This document shows, in pieces, positions 10,615-23,948 of a DNA stretch of 64,000 nt. Positions within the stretch are counted from its first letter, which is position 1. Each line of letters opens with the position of its first letter. The position numbers were made by a program, and so were the translations under genes. The stretch covers positions 99,874 through 163,873 of the forward strand of contig WHUX01000121.1 of assembly GCA_015179025.1 (NCBI GenBank). The letters are read 5' to 3'. Below the pieces are notes generated by a model that was given only the letters and a program-made list of their open reading frames with translations, was not told the DNA's origin and ran no database searches. Source of the stretch: Terfezia claveryi. Its lineage: Eukaryota > Ascomycota > Pezizomycetes > Pezizales > Pezizaceae.

Positions 10615-13600
10615 TTGTCTGCATTTTCTTTGCCTACATTTATGTCTGTTGATGAGTCTCACCTGTTTGGCGTGCACTTCGTTGTACCTATAACTGTCAA
10701 GTTCAATAATAAAACAGTGGTTACATCAGCTCTCATAGATTGTGGTGCTTCAGGAATAGCATTCATTGACCAGACTTTCATCAGTAGAAACTCTATACCA
10801 ACCTCCAAGCTAAAAACCCCCTGCCTTCTTGATGTAATTGATGGCCGCCCAATCTCTTCTGGGGCGTTACCGACCTCGAATGCCTGCCCAGTGCCATGGG
10901 TGATCACTCGGAAGATCTCCCAATGTTCGTAAGCAAGCTAAAGTATCCAATTGTCCTTGGGATCCCCTGGCTTAGGATGCACGATGTATCAGTCAGCTTC
11001 GGCTCTTACACACTGCGATTCAACAGCCCTTATTGCAAAAAACACTGTGGAGATCCAAAAACCGCGGTCACTGGGCTGTGCGCATTGCCACCCCCAATAA
11101 TCCACCCGACTCAGGTGGTACTCCTGCCTGCACACATCAATGCCACCATTCCCCCTGTTTCCCCGGTTTCCCCGGTTACCCCTGTTCCCCCAGTCTTCCC
11201 CGATATCCCCCACCCCTGCAAAACCCCTGAATATTAACTTTATTGGAGCAGGGGCCTTCGCTCATCTCATCAGGAGGCATAAGCTCAAGGCGCATACCCT
11301 CTCAATTTATGAGATCAATCTGGAAATTAATAAGACCAGGTCCAAGGAGGAGTGGAAATCCTTGGTTCCGGATGAGTACCATGAGTTTATTGATTTGTTC
11401 TCAAGAAGGCTGCGGAAAAGCTTGCCCCCCATCGACCATACGACCATACAATCCCGCTGAGTGAAGGAAAAACTCCCCCTTATGGCCCCCTCTATGGAAT
11501 GTCCGAGTGGAATTGGAGGCCCTGAAGAAGTACCTGGAGGAGAACTTGAATAAGAGCTTCATTCGGCACAGCTCTTCCCCGGCGGGTGCTCCTGTACTGT
11601 TCGTGAAGAAATCGGACGGCTCTCTTCGGTTGTGTGTTGATTATCGTGGCCTGAACGAGATAACGTCAAAAACAGGTACCCCCTACCTCTAATCCAGGAG
11701 ACATTAGCCAGGCTTTCCAAGGCAAAATAGTTCACCAAATTGGACTTGAGAGGGGCGTACAACCTGGTACGGATCGCTGAGGGAGAGGAGTGGAAAACTG
11801 CCTTCCGGACACGTTATGGCTACTTCGAGTACAACGTCATGCCCTTCGGCTTAACCAATGCCCCGGCCTCTTTCCAACACTTTATTAACGACACTCTGCG
11901 AGACTTCCTGGACGTGTTCTGCATGGCTTACCTCGACGATATCTTGATCTATTCAGATACTCTGGCAGAGCACAAAATCCATGTCAGGCAAGTCTTGGAG
12001 AAGCTGGAGCAGGCTGGGCTGTACCTTAAGCCTGAAAAATGCGAATTCCACGTCCAAGAGGTGAAGTACCTGGGCTTGATCATAACCACGGAAGGTATTA
12101 GGATGGACCCCGCCAAAGTTGCTGCAATCCAAGAGTGGGAAACCCCAGCCAATTTGAAGGATGTGCAAGCCTTCCTAGGATTTGCCAACTTCTACCGCCG
12201 ATTTATCCTAGGATACTCAAGGATCGCGGCACCCCTGACGGCCCTGACGAAGACGAAGGTAGAAGCTGGCTCACACCTGACGAAAAGGGCCTTCCACTGG
12301 AATCCAGAAGCCCAATCCGCCTTCCAGAACCTCAAGGAAGCTTTCTGCTCAGCACCGATCCTGGCCCATTTCAACCCCGAACAGGAGTGTGTCATCGAAA
12401 CCGATGCCTCCGACTATGTCTCCGCAGGAATTCTGTCCCAGAACGACGATAACGGCATCCTCCACCCAGTGGCATACTTCTCAAAAAAGCACTCTCCGGC
12501 GGAGTGTAATTATGAAATCTATGATAAGGAGTTAATGGCCATTGTACGAGCATTCGAGGAGTGGAGGCCACACCTGGAGTCAGCCAAGGGGATCATCGAG
12601 GTGCTATCCGATCATAAGAATCTTGAGTACTTCACCACCACTAAGCTGCTGAACTGACGGCAGGCTAGGTGGTCGGAGTTCTTATCTCGATTCAACTTCA
12701 AGATCAAGTATCGGCCTGGAAAGGCTGGTGGGAAACCAGACGCACTGACCAGGAGATCAGGAGATCTCCCTAAGGGGGGGGATGAAAGGCTAAAATACCA
12801 GAACCAGGTGGTACTGAAGCCGGAAAATCTTGACCTGGCCGCCAACGTTCTGGCTGAGGCTGAGGCTGAGGCTGAAGCTGAGATCGTGGATGTCGAGGCT
12901 GATGCAGATGCTGGAAGTGATCTCCGACAACAGGTAAAAAGGGCATACGCAGAGGACCCACTGGCCAAAGACATTATCGCCGCAGTGGATTCTGGCCAGC
13001 GCTGCCATACCAAGATTTCCCTGGCCGAGTGTACAACTCAGGACGGCCTCCTCTACCACCTGGACCGCCTCTACGTGCCTGCAGATGATGAGCTACACCT
13101 GCGATTGATCAAGGAACACCATGACACACTGGCAGCGGGTCACCCTGGAGTGGCTAAGACGTTAGAGTTGCTGTCCAGGCAATATACGTGGATTGACCAA
13201 CGGAAGGAAGTGGAGCGGTACATACGGAATTGCCATGTCTGCAAGCATGCCAAACCCACCCGCCACGCTCCTTATGGTACCCTGAAGCCCCTGGAAGTCC
13301 CAGAACAACCCTGGCAACACCTCACTATGGACTTCGTCACTGGATTGCCGGAAGACTCGGGATTCAACGCCATCTTGATGGTGGTGGATCGGTTAACGAA
13401 AATGAGGCATGTGATACCCTGTCGAGACACCTGCTCGGCCCCCGAATTGGCTTCCCTCTACCTGGATAATGTCTTCCGTTACCATGGCCTCCCAGCGTCG
13501 ATTGTCTCAGACCGTGGCCCTCAGTTCGTCGCCGACTTCTGGAAAACATTCTGTGAGCTGTTGGGTATCGAAGTACACCTGTCTATGGCATACCACCCTC

Positions 13601-14383
13601 AGGCTAATGGCCAGTAAGAATGTATGAACGCCATCATGGAGCAATATCTGAGGGTGTACATTAATTACTAGCAGAATAACTGGGTTTCATTGCTGGCCAC
13701 CTGCGAATTCTCCGCCAATAACCACTTCTCGGAGACCCTAAGACCTCCCCATTCCTGGCCAATTATGGCTGGCACCCTCGGTTCATAGACTCTTGGCACC
13801 TCTGCGCAAGGCCAGGGAGAATGCCCCAGCTAAGGAGTTCGCCACGCAGATTTCTGAACTTCACTCTACCCTGAAAGCCGAGCTGGGATATGCGCAAGCC
13901 AGGCAAGCCGAATATGCCAATGGATCACGGTTGCCAGCCCCCAAGTATCAGCCAGGAGATAAGGTATGGCTCTCCAGCAGGCACTTCCGGACGGAACGGC
14001 CATCTCGCAAGTTCGACTATAAGTTCCTGGGTCCATTCGAGGTGGTGGCCGCTGTGGGCACTCATGCCTATCGACTGAGGTTCCCCAAGAACATCAAACG
14101 CCACCCGGTTGTACACATATCGGAAATTGAGCCAGGGGCTGACGATACCCTCCCAGGGCAGAAACACCCCCCACCCCCTCCAGTGGTTATCGAAGGTGAA
14201 GAGGAATGGGAGGTGGAGGAAGTGCTGGACTCGCGAAAGAGGTATAGGCATCTGCAGTACAAGGTTAAATGGGTAGGGGACAAGGAGGCTACGTGGCAAC
14301 CTACTGAGGACCTGGAAAATGCTCAGGATCTGGTCTCCCTGTTCCATCAGCGATACTCGAGGAAGCCCCATCCGGTTGAGTGA
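10615..14383 (+). pseudogene. Gypsy A1 pol (PR-RT-RH-IN-chromodomain)
   Basis: In order: aspartic protease with ALIDCGASGIAFID (10730-10770; Asp-Cys-Gly in place of Asp-Ser/Thr-Gly); a Pro/Val-rich linker (11140-11220); RT from 11507 with [10 protein letters not shown] intact near 11928-11957; RNase H ([12 protein letters not shown] near 12396-12430, DHKNLEYF near 12610); a Glu/Ala-repeat linker (12850-12910); integrase with HHCC finger (13110-13260), core Asp in MDFVTGLPED, Asp in SDRGPQF, and Glu just after a TAA at 13615-13617. The C terminus has a GPY-like segment and a chromodomain (14200-14360: EEEWEVEEVLDSR..YKVKWVGDKEATWQP). Frameshifts lie near 10865, 11405, 11670 and 13741, and stops at 12655 and 13615. 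Confidence 0.9.
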
Positions 14384-14433
14384 TCTCCCCATGTCTGAGT
14401 TGGGGTTCTTGTCCTTGTTGTTGTTGTCTCTGT

Positions 14434-14458
14434 TATTACCTGCGACGCAGGTGATGGG
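14434..14458. other. Dyad ACCTGCGACGCAGGT near the A1 3' end
   Basis: ACCTGCGACGCAGGT (about 14438-14452) has 7-bp inverted arms and lies between the pol stop and the purine tract of A1. The B LTRs carry a closely related perfect 18-bp palindrome. The role is unknown; E-box-like CACCTG/CAGGTG cores are visible. Confidence 0.5.
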
Positions 14459-14535
14459 TCTTTGTTGTTGTTGTTTCCAGTGTTGATTTTGCTGGTTGTT
14501 GTGCCCAAGCCTACTAGTCGCTGGAGCTCCAGCCT

Positions 14536-14548
14536 AAAGGGGGAATAG
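14536..14548 (+). promoter_or_regulatory. Polypurine tract of A1
   Basis: AAAGGGGGAATAG directly precedes the 3' LTR. This is the usual site of second-strand priming. A2 and A3 have the same tract next to their left LTRs on the minus strand. Confidence 0.85.
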
Positions 14549-15051
14549 TGTCACAACCGTGTTCCTAGTCTTGATTTGACACTCGAACAGGCTTGTTCGG
14601 GTGTCGTGCTATTTTGACACTCGAACAGGCTTGTTCGGGTGTCGTTGATGGGTTATTATTACCTTGCTTGGCTTCCGAGATAAGGGATCTTGGGAAACTT
14701 ATTCCTTCCGTTGCCTTGGCCTGGAATTATGTATATATAGCCCCTGTCCCTTGTACTATCGTTGGATCCCTATCCAACGTCTTGTATATCTAATACAGGA
14801 CCTTGTCTCTCCGCGAAGGTGTACCTCTCTTGTACACCCCCTCGTCTTGCCTTGTCCCGTGAATAACTCTACAGCACAGCTGCCCACCTCCGACACACGC
14901 GGCAACTGCCTCCACGTGTCTCGTGCTTCTTGCCCTTGCCCCTAGCCTTTCCCCTGATCACACACGTAGGAACCCTACGTGTGTGTTACCTCATCCCTGT
15001 CCTCGCCCCGGCGTACCTCTTAGTCGCCCTGTCCCCGAAGCCCTCATTACA
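14549..15051 (+). repeat. 3' LTR of A1
   Basis: This LTR is 503 bp, the same length as the 5' LTR, with both 28-bp dyads intact (14578-14605 and 14616-14643). The two LTRs differ at scattered positions, mostly transitions, as expected after mild RIP or age. Confidence 0.95.
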
Positions 15052-18000
15052 GATGGGACATGATACTAGTAGAACTTGCTCTCAGTAAAGTATGAGAAAT
15101 AATTCCTACCCATCAAGAACCAATTACTATCCAACTGGAAAATATTCCATGATTCCAGCTAAGTATATAGAAGAGATCTAGAACTACGGTGAATAGTATA
15201 AGATCAGTATATATATAGGTCAGCTATGAATTAGTTATAGATTATAGTAAACTAGATAATTGGGAAAATATTAGTGATATAGAAGATACTGATTCAGAAA
15301 GAGAACTCGTGACAGCTATTTCTACAGTACAGAAACAATTCAACCCTGTAATAGAGTTTCTCTTATTATATCCCCAGACAATTTTGTAGGAATTACTGCT
15401 ACTAAGAAAGATTAATCACATTATCAAACCAAAAGTAGAAGTTACTTAGATACCAAAATGGCAACCTTCAGGACATTGATTTAGACAATAAATCTATAAC
15501 AAATTAGTCGAAGAAGAAGCATCAGGTCACATATATAGAGTAGAAAATGATACAAATACTGTAGTCATGTTCACTATCCCTAAATGAGATAAACTAGAAG
15601 AAGCCAAACACATTAATGTCTGTCAAGACTACAATTTAGCTATCAAATTGGACCACACTCCACTGCCAGATATTAATAAAGCAATTGAACTAGTAGCAGA
15701 GAATCTCATTTAGACTAAGCTTGATTTAGCCGATGGATTTTTTAATATTAGGAATAATAAAGAATTTGAGCAATACTCTACCTTTTTATATCATATGAGA
15801 TATTTTAGAAGTAGAGTCATGCAATAAAGAGATTGTAACACACCAGCTACTATAGTTCGCATTATGTATGAAATTTTTAAGGACATGGTCTATAAAAATT
15901 TAATTATCTATATTGATGATATTATTATATTCTCTAAAACATATGAAAAAGATGTAGAATTACTGAAGAAAGTACTTCAACGTCTATAGAACAAGAAATT
16001 CTATCTCAAAGAAAGCAAATGCCAGTTCTTTACTCCAAGATTGGAAATATTAGGACATGTTTTGATATCAGATGGATTACATGTAGACTCAAAGAAGAGG
16101 ACTACTATATTAATATTTCCAACTCCTACAAAAAAAAAGGATCTTAGAGGATTCCTTAAAATTATTAATTATCTCAGCAGATTTATTCCTGACTTGGCAT
16201 TATATGCAAGCACCCTATTAGAACTATAAGGAGAAACAAAGAAATAAGAATGGATAGATACTCATAATACAGCGTTTGAAAAATTTAAGAAACTCATAAA
16301 TTCCCCATATGTTTTAAAACTCTGGAATAATGAATCTACTGAACCCAAATATTTAGTCTGTGATGCTAGTGATGTAGGACTAGGATTATAGATAGGTCAA
16401 GGACCATTGACGTATATCAAACTATCATGCTTCTACTCTACAAAATTTAATCCAGTATAATTCAATTATCTTACTTTTCAAAAGGAATTATTAGCAATTA
16501 TAGACTCATTAAAATTTTTTGAAGCACAATTAAGAGGTCACAAGTTTACTATCCTTACTAACCACAAACTATTAGTAACCTTTTATACTTAAATGCCTAC
16601 AAGCCAGAAATTGAGGCGATGGCAAAATTATCTAATGGAATTTAATATAGACATTTAGCATACTACAAGAAAGGAAAATTTGATAGCAGACACTCTATCA
16701 AAAAAGCATAAGTACTTGTATACTCCCACTACTGAGGACAATTATATTTTCAATAGCATCGATCCTCCTAACCATACCTACAACTGCAACATCTCTACTA
16801 ACACTTTAAGAACTTTCTACTCACCACAAACCTCTACTTAAAATGATATAGTTTCTCACGGAGCTATCAATTTCAAGCATGTCGAATGCAACTTCAACAA
16901 ACATTATAGAAGAGCCAAAGAACTTGGACACTATATCTTCTGTCTATACTTTGAGGGCAACCAGGATGAACAAAGTGAATATGATATGATGAAGGAAGAA
17001 GAGTCCTCAGATGATGAGACTCTATTCACCATACTAGAAGAAGTTTACAGTGGGTATGATCATGTACCTAATATAAATAAGAACAAAACTTTAACAGTTT
17101 TTGGACTAAGATATAGGCCTCTCTCTTCTGAAAATGCTTAACAAAATACTCTCGCTCCCAAAGAAGCAAAGGAAATTGCCATAAACCTAGCTTATAGCAA
17201 TTGGCAACAACATAAAAGGATGCATTGGTCCTTTTGTCATGACTTCTACTGTCCCACTCATGGCAGTTCTCACACTATGAACAACTATATGTTTACCATT
17301 GAAACAAGTACAATTTGCAACCACCACGGACATGGCAGTCTGAACTATGACTTGTCAGCCTTAGTTATTAAGAAGGAGAAGAAATTCCTTACATCTCGTA
17401 TTATGCATCTTGTATCCACAAATAACTCTTGAGAGAAACTAGTACTAGTATAATAAATACTAGCATATCCACCTCTACAAGCTCTCAGCCATGAAGAAGC
17501 TATCTATGAAATCAAAGAATGGGTAAAGAGATAGAACACTGACAAGCTGACACATCCCTCTCTCTAATCTAGCATTCAGTTCAGTAACCCTACCGAACAA
17601 ATGAGCACCCAACAAATGGAACAAAAGATCAAGAATACTCCTGTTACCCCTCAACAACTATAGAATGTACTTTAACAACTAGCTACAAGCCAATATTACT
17701 GCCATTATCACTCTTTCTAAAAAGCGAGTAGCTATTAATGAAGATCTAGAACCCTCTTTTCTTTAAGATACTAAGACCTCCAGACAGCGTTGTAATTTCT
17801 GTAAGTTTTCAGGACATAATACTTCTACATGCAAGGAGAAGAAACTCACTATCAATGACTTCAACCAAAGGATTAAACTGACCCTCAACAAGCTTATCGA
17901 GGAGAAACATATCAGTGATAGATAGGAAGATAACAAGAACTACTTTATTACACATTGGCTTGACCAAGGTATAGGTATGAAAGCCGCGTATTAATCGTGT

Positions 18001-19649
18001 ATGAGAGTATGTCTTATCTGGAAGAACTACTATAATACCTTTGGGAACTATAAGGATCATAGGAGAAAAGACGAATTTTTGTATATCAAGAACTGACAAG
18101 GACTATGAAGATTACTCTTGCCCTCTACCTTTAATATTGAAGGTAAAAACTATCTCGAATTAGTTATTAAAGATGCACATGAAGCAACCACTTATAGTGG
18201 CATTGAAAAAATGATAAAATATTTTACTGACTAATATGATTACCAGTCATTTGCAGAACCAACTAAGTACTATATCAGAAGTTGTGATACTTGTCAATGG
18301 ACAAAGTATTCCAATAAGGCACCACTTAGACTCGTAAACCCATTACATATACCAAGCAGGCTATGGACTGACATATCAATAGATTTTCTTAAGTTAGCAC
18401 ATGTGTTTACTAAGTGTTCAATTTTTTACCCAAATATTCCTATTGAAGAAGATTATATAGTGTGTATTTCATGACTTTGGACGATTGTCGATAGACAATC
18501 AGGATTCAAGTTTCTTATTCCTATATTAGATAATTTCATAGTAGAAGAATGTACTGCTACTTTTGATACTCATATAGTCCTAACTATGAGATACCCTTTC
18601 TCTATTGTTTTTGACCTCGACACTCTTTTTATATCAATACACTTTTAAGATTAGGCTAGAAATAAAGAAATCAAGTTAGAACCGTCTACCGCATATCATC
18701 CACATGCAGATGGACAATTAGAAATTATGAACAAAGAAATTCTACAAGTAGCAAGAGCCTATAAAATCAAAGGATTTAATTGGCTACAGAAACTACCAGA
18801 GATACAATTGAAACTTAATTCTAGGTATAATGCGGCTAGACAGAATAGCCCCTTTTCTACACTATTTAGATTTAATGTATATCTTGGTATATTGATACTT
18901 CCATACCCTATTGATGTATATATACTAGTAAATGAATATTATGAGGTAAGGTCTAAAAACCTATATAATACCAAGAAGACTCAAGTATCTCAAGCGAACA
19001 AATGACTACCCAATACAGCCAAATTTTCAGGCGGACAATATGTTATGCTTTCCTCAGAAAATATCAATCTATCGAATATCTCACTAAAGCTCAAACTAAA
19101 ATGGCTAGGCCTATTTCCTATTGTTTCTAGTAAATGGAAATACAATAACTATAGCCTAAACCTATCTAGTCAACCTGACCTCTACCTCATATATAATACT
19201 TTTTATATTAGCAAACTCAAATTTTATTATAAAAACAATCCTACCTAGTTCCCTCATAGAAAATCTCAAGAACCAGGACCAATTCAAGATGATCATTATA
19301 AAGTTGAAAAGGTATTAGAATTCAGAACAGCTCCTCGAACTGGAGAAAGACAATATAAGGTCAGATGGCTAGGATACTCTCCTAAATATGATTCCTGAGT
19401 AAACACCAAGGATATAACTATCAAAATTATTTAAGACTTCTAGATAACTAGAAGTATAGAAGATATATTCAAGAGATGTTGAAGAACTAGAGAAAAATAA
19501 AGACTATAAACTAGAGATGAGACCTGAGCCCTCATCCAACAAGAATGAGATAGAATCATGAGTTAAGGAAACACTAAGAATATTCATATTAATGCTAATA
19601 TATTAACAATGCATCAAATCTTAGGATGTATGGAAACCAATATGGTAGA
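15052..19649 (+). pseudogene. Gypsy C1 pol continuation, RIP-degraded
   Basis: This is the second part of C1 after the A1 insertion. Recognisable blocks are RT with an intact YIDDIIIFS (about 15906-15935), RNase H (VCDASDVGLG near 16360), and the linker with Cys/His motifs (CNHHGHG..near 17320, CNFCKFSGHNTSTC near 17790-17830). Integrase (18170-18900; DFLKLAHVF, HPHADGQLEI) and the chromodomain (19300-19430; VEKVLEFRTAPRTGERQYKVRWLGY) follow. Compared with C3, CpA has become TpA repeatedly: TTCAAGACACCAAGACC in C3 reads TTTAAGATACTAAGACC here. The frame breaks at 19649, where P1 is inserted just before the expected polypurine tract and 3' LTR, which are not seen. Confidence 0.9.
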
Positions 19650-22600
19650 CATCAGCAAGAAAAAAGTGGCATCTAGATGCATGGCCCAGCATCTAGATAT
19701 GAGAGCTCGTGTGAGTGCGTCCTATGCATCCTACACATCTAGAAGCCTAGCTGTGTTACAATACAATCAGGACGCCAGCAGTCCACCCACTGCCTCACAA
19801 TACAATCCGGACACCAGTAGTGCTTCTGCTGCCTCACAACACAATCCGGACACTAGCAGCGCACCCGCTGCCTCATATGACAAACCTGACGCTATTTGTA
19901 ATTTTAGTGCTAGCTAGTATAAATTACTTGCACATAATTTAATGAGTGTACTAACTCTGTAACTTCCTAGATGTTCATATGTATACATCGTCAAACTCTT
20001 GGACTGTAGAATACTCCATATATATTCTATTCAAATTCTTTTATTAATCTGCTAGCTATATGTTTATTTATTCTTCTGCTAGCTATATGTAATTTAGTGA
20101 CTATCAAGAATATTATTCTACATATGTAGATCAATACAGTTGTTAATAATATAAAGCTCCCCATCATAGATTGGGACTAGGTGAGCCATGCCTTCTATGT
20201 CCGCAATTCTTATCACATGATTCTTCAATGGCAATCCGATGTACACTATACCCTCTGAGCCATTGGGCATTGATGATCCCATTATTGTCCTTAGTGAAAC
20301 ATGAGCAAGGCGGTACATATCTTTGGCTACCATATCTTGCAGTTTGAACAAAACATTTAGTTTGACAGGAACTCTGCTATCAAGTCCACCTGGGACCTTC
20401 TCCTGTACTAACATGTGACATCGGACAAACACGCAGTCATGCCTTTCATTTTAGTTGCAGAATAACTTACCTCTGTGCATTATACTTGGTATAGCATATG
20501 TCCATCACCATTGAATATTGGAACTGCAACTTGGAGAGTATAAAATAACTCTATCGGGGCATCCTGTAGATGTGTGATGTCAGTTTCAGGGTTGAAGGAC
20601 TGGGCGTAATAATTACGTATAACATAGGTCATTGTTAGTGCTCTGACATCTAGTAGCTGGTGGAGTTTCTCTAATGTTTCCAGATTATATATATCTATTG
20701 TAGTTAGCGGTCCTTGCAACTTACATCTGGTCAGCTTAGGAGCAGTATTACTAGAGTGATGTAAACCCTTATACATCGGATGAATAATGCTCCTTATTTC
20801 ATCAGACATGTAAGGAAGATCAGAGATCTATTGTTCAAGATTTCTTTCCCACATACCAAAATAGTGTGCCCATGTGTAAGACTAAATGATTTGTGACAAT
20901 GCATTAATGTGGTTACTATGATGGTATGCATCTTTAAGAGGCTTATGTGAAGCCTCATAGATCTTTATTGAATATTGTGGGAGAGATCTGTATTTGGCTA
21001 TTTGTTGCATAAAATACAATATTAAATTCATCTTTAGAAAGTTGTAGTGTACACCACTAGTAAAGGTCTTGTTCACCAATTCCTCAGTCTCTAGTTGCAA
21101 CTCCTGCTGGAGCTTGCATCGTTTAAAGGGTGTAGTGGGATGTAATTCATCTAATGCCAGTAGGCGGTGATGTTCTGTATAGAGGTCTTTTGATACTACC
21201 TTTGCTCCAGCCTTAGTGGACTTTGTTGCACCAAAATAGAGGAATACCTCTTTGTGCTTATAAAAGTCCTCAAGGTAATCCCTCATTGATTAGATTGTTC
21301 TCGAAGTATGTACCTTATATTGTATAATAAGAATGAAGACTATTAAATACCAAACACAGAGTATTGCCTTGTGGCAAGATACTCTATGTCGGGTTTTAAT
21401 TGCAGGGACATCTGATCTCCTAATAAGTGCAGCTGTAAATACTACCCGAAGTACCTATAATAGATTGCGCATTTCCTTACCTTACTATTGGGTGATGGAG
21501 CGGTACATCTTGTTTGGCCTAGTAAACTTTGGAAAGGGTGGTAATCGAGACTATATGTGATTGAACACCATAAGATGTCCAATGTAATCCAGGAATTCCT
21601 GGATCCACTTCATTAGGTGGATAAGCATTCTCAAGAGAAGTGTATGCAGGGTATCCCTATAAAAAAGAGTATAAGGTTCAAGGTTGGGGAGATGCTAAAG
21701 GGCATTGTTGATCCTCTTAATACCGTCGGATTCAAGAATATGCAGGTTGGATTTGTAGTATGCAGTGGCATATTGGAAGTGTTACTGTATATAGTATGAT
21801 ATATCCAGAAGATCCCCAAATTTGTTGGGAGAGGCAATGTAGACCAGGCATCTGTTAGAAAGAATGCTATGGATCATGACATTCTCCATGTGATCTGCCA
21901 ACTAGACAGATAGCTTAGGTATGCAGTTGTATACCTTTTCATCACAACATACCATCTCAATCTCTTGCTGAATTCTTGCATTGCCCAGAGAACTGAGTAT
22001 AGAACTTAGGATCCCATGCATAACCTGGAGGGCATCCAATTCCTAAGCCTCGACAGGGTGCCCGAGAATTCTATTAAGGCATTTCGGGGGGATTGGAAGT
22101 AGAGCAATAGGAATCCACACATTTATGGTTAGTTTATTGTGAATAGTGGATTTAATATTCCCAATATTTATATACAGCACCCATAACTTCTTGTCCCTAG
22201 AGAAGTTGGTGAGATGGGTTTGATCTAACGCCAAAAGGACCGGGACCAGCGTAAAGTCGACAGGAACTTGCTTTTGGAAGACGTAAGCAAGTAGCCATAG
22301 TAGGGTAATTTAATTAGGGTGTATACCTGTTGATCCCACTACCATGATCCTGTATTCAGCTCGGAATATATTCTCTTATTATCTGAGTTGAACAACTTTA
22401 CCAGTTCCCAGAGCATATGTTTCATAAAGGCTCACTGCTGCAATAGATATTTGATACAATCTATTATATTAATTATATTATAATAGTAGAAATTGGCCTT
22501 GAGATGCTCAGCATATTGAACTGATTCTGTTGCCCACCCAAGATCAGTAACCATTTTGTTAGTTTGTCTGGTGAATGTGTGCCCCGATTTAAAGGAGACA

Positions 22601-23502
22601 CCAGACATCAGAGGGTCAGTGGGTGACTCTGGCAAGATGTTCTCCTAAAAAAAATTATCAATCTTAGTTAGAGGCACCTTGCTGAAAGTAAAAAACCAGG
22701 CCAGCTTGAAATTATGGGTATTAATAGAAGAGATGAAGATGATTCTATTCTAGTGATTATTGCACTGAGAATGGAAAATCTTAGAGTGGTTGGCCTGCTT
22801 AATATCCAGCTAGTAACTGCCGAATCTGGTCAGTTTTATATGCTTTGGTGTTGGAGGGGAATTGGTGGATTCCTGAAATGGTTCTGGGTTTGAGTCATTT
22901 GTCGAATCATCAATATTATCATGTTACATAGGCTGGAAATCTCCATAGAGTTATTGTATTCAGCTGAGGTCATCCCTATCAATATCTTGACCAAAGTCAT
23001 CCTCATCATCATTATTATCTGAAATCTTTCTACCAGAACCTTCACCATCTAGTGTCAGCATGATCAATACTTGAAATGCCTTGAGGAGAAGCTTCACCTT
23101 CATATATCAATATGGGGCCTAATTGTTCTATGTAGGCTTCTGTATGCTGCGGAACATCATTTTGCCAACGGGCATAAGGGGTGAATGTTTTCTGTTTGTC
23201 TGGATGTTTGTTCTTAATATGATTTGTATATGCTCTCCAACAAGCATACATACTATTGTACTAGGGACAATGGGTTTTGTTGCTGTTTATTTTGGAAGTT
23301 GGGTATCTGTGGGGTGGTTTCACAATTAGTGAGTGGGTAAAAAGTGAAGTTTGAAGTAATTTTGTGAAGTGATGTAGTTTAAGTATTCTGCTAAGCTCGT
23401 CGGGAGTTTGCCTAGTGTAGTTGGATGACTGTCTAATTATAAGTTCCTTGGTGAACCAATAAAAATTAAAAAGTAAAAAATTGAAGAAGAATCAATCTAT
23501 GT
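19650..23502 (-). mobile_element. Plavaka-type DNA transposon P1
   Basis: The left end is CATCAGCAAGAAAAAAGTGG at 19650, inserted in C1 after GA. The next 250 bases hold CG-dyad-derived subterminal repeats now changed to CATCTAGATG forms, and Pro/Ser-coding CCTCACAATACAATCCGGAC repeats (about 19750-19880). The transposase lies on minus at about 20118-23290. The right end is not identified because A3 inserted at 23503; sequence that may belong to P1 resumes at 36258. The terminus is identical for its first 24 bases to the MITE at 40565. Confidence 0.75.
20118..23290 (-). pseudogene. Plavaka-type transposase, degraded
   Basis: Fragments of one protein follow each other on the minus strand. A C2H2-like N-terminal finger (C-P..Y.C....H....H, 23300-23190) is followed by an acidic linker (23050-22840), a block near 22234-22060 (LTNFSRDKKLWVLYINIGNI), a block near 21620-21360 (LLLRMLIHLMKWIQEFLDY, then TQ..GKEMRN), and a block at 21286-20882 (LEDFYKHKEVFLYFGATKST..FLKMNLILYFMQQIAKYRSLPQ). 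A C-terminal part occupies 20809-20118. The LTNFSGDK..YLTIGNI and L.HF..HI...G.L patterns are typical of Plavaka transposases of fungi. TGG-to-TAG stops interrupt every block. Introns may also be present. Confidence 0.8.
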
Positions 23503-23948
23503 TATGACGATGGCTCTAATGACAAAGCAACTAAGGGGTATGCTGGAGCAGGGGCAAGAGGTAAAAGAGGCAGAGGGCAAGGGGCACGAGACATGTGGAG
23601 GCAGTTGCTGTGTGTGTCAGAGGGAGGCAGCTGTGCTGTAAAGCTATTCACGAGACAAGGGGGTGCACAAGGGAGGTGCACGAGTGCTAGGAGAGGCAGA
23701 GTCCTGTATTGGGTATACAAGATGTTGGATGGAAATTCAACGAGAGGGCGGAGAAACAAAAATATATATACATGCTTCTAGGCTAAGGCCATGGAAGAGA
23801 TAAGCTTTCCGAGATTCCTATCTCGGAAGCTAAGATAATAGTTACCTATCAATGACACCCAAACAAGCCTATTCGAGTGTCAAAACAGTATGATACCTAA
23901 ACAAGTCTGTTCAAGTATCAAATCAAGACAAAGAACATAGTTGGGACA
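23503..23948 (-). repeat. 3' LTR of A3
   Basis: About 446 bp, starting TATGACGATGGCTCT (the A3 5' LTR has TGTGACAATAGCTCT at 29602) and ending ..GTTGGGACA. It contains the TATATATA box (23760-23770) and degraded U3 dyads (23845-23920). It is followed directly by the polypurine complement CTATCCCCCCTTTAGG. Confidence 0.8.

Larger units (their letters stand above)
8906..15051 (+). mobile_element. Gypsy chromovirus A1 (full length)
   Basis: This 6146-bp element has two 503-bp LTRs, a primer site, gag, pol with C-terminal chromodomain and a polypurine tract. It is inserted in C1; the flanks are GATAG (8901-8905) and GATGG (15052-15056), a 5-bp duplication with one G-to-A difference. It is far more GC-rich and less mutated than the surrounding C1, so it is a younger arrival. 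At least five stops and several single-base frameshifts still make it non-functional as read. Chromodomain gypsy elements are known to favour heterochromatin; here it lies in a nest of repeats. Confidence 0.95.

Noticed and set aside
11949..12450. Overlapping frames on both strands in the A1 RT region
   Set aside because: Shadows of the RT/RNase H frame 11740-12657, which has all catalytic motifs.
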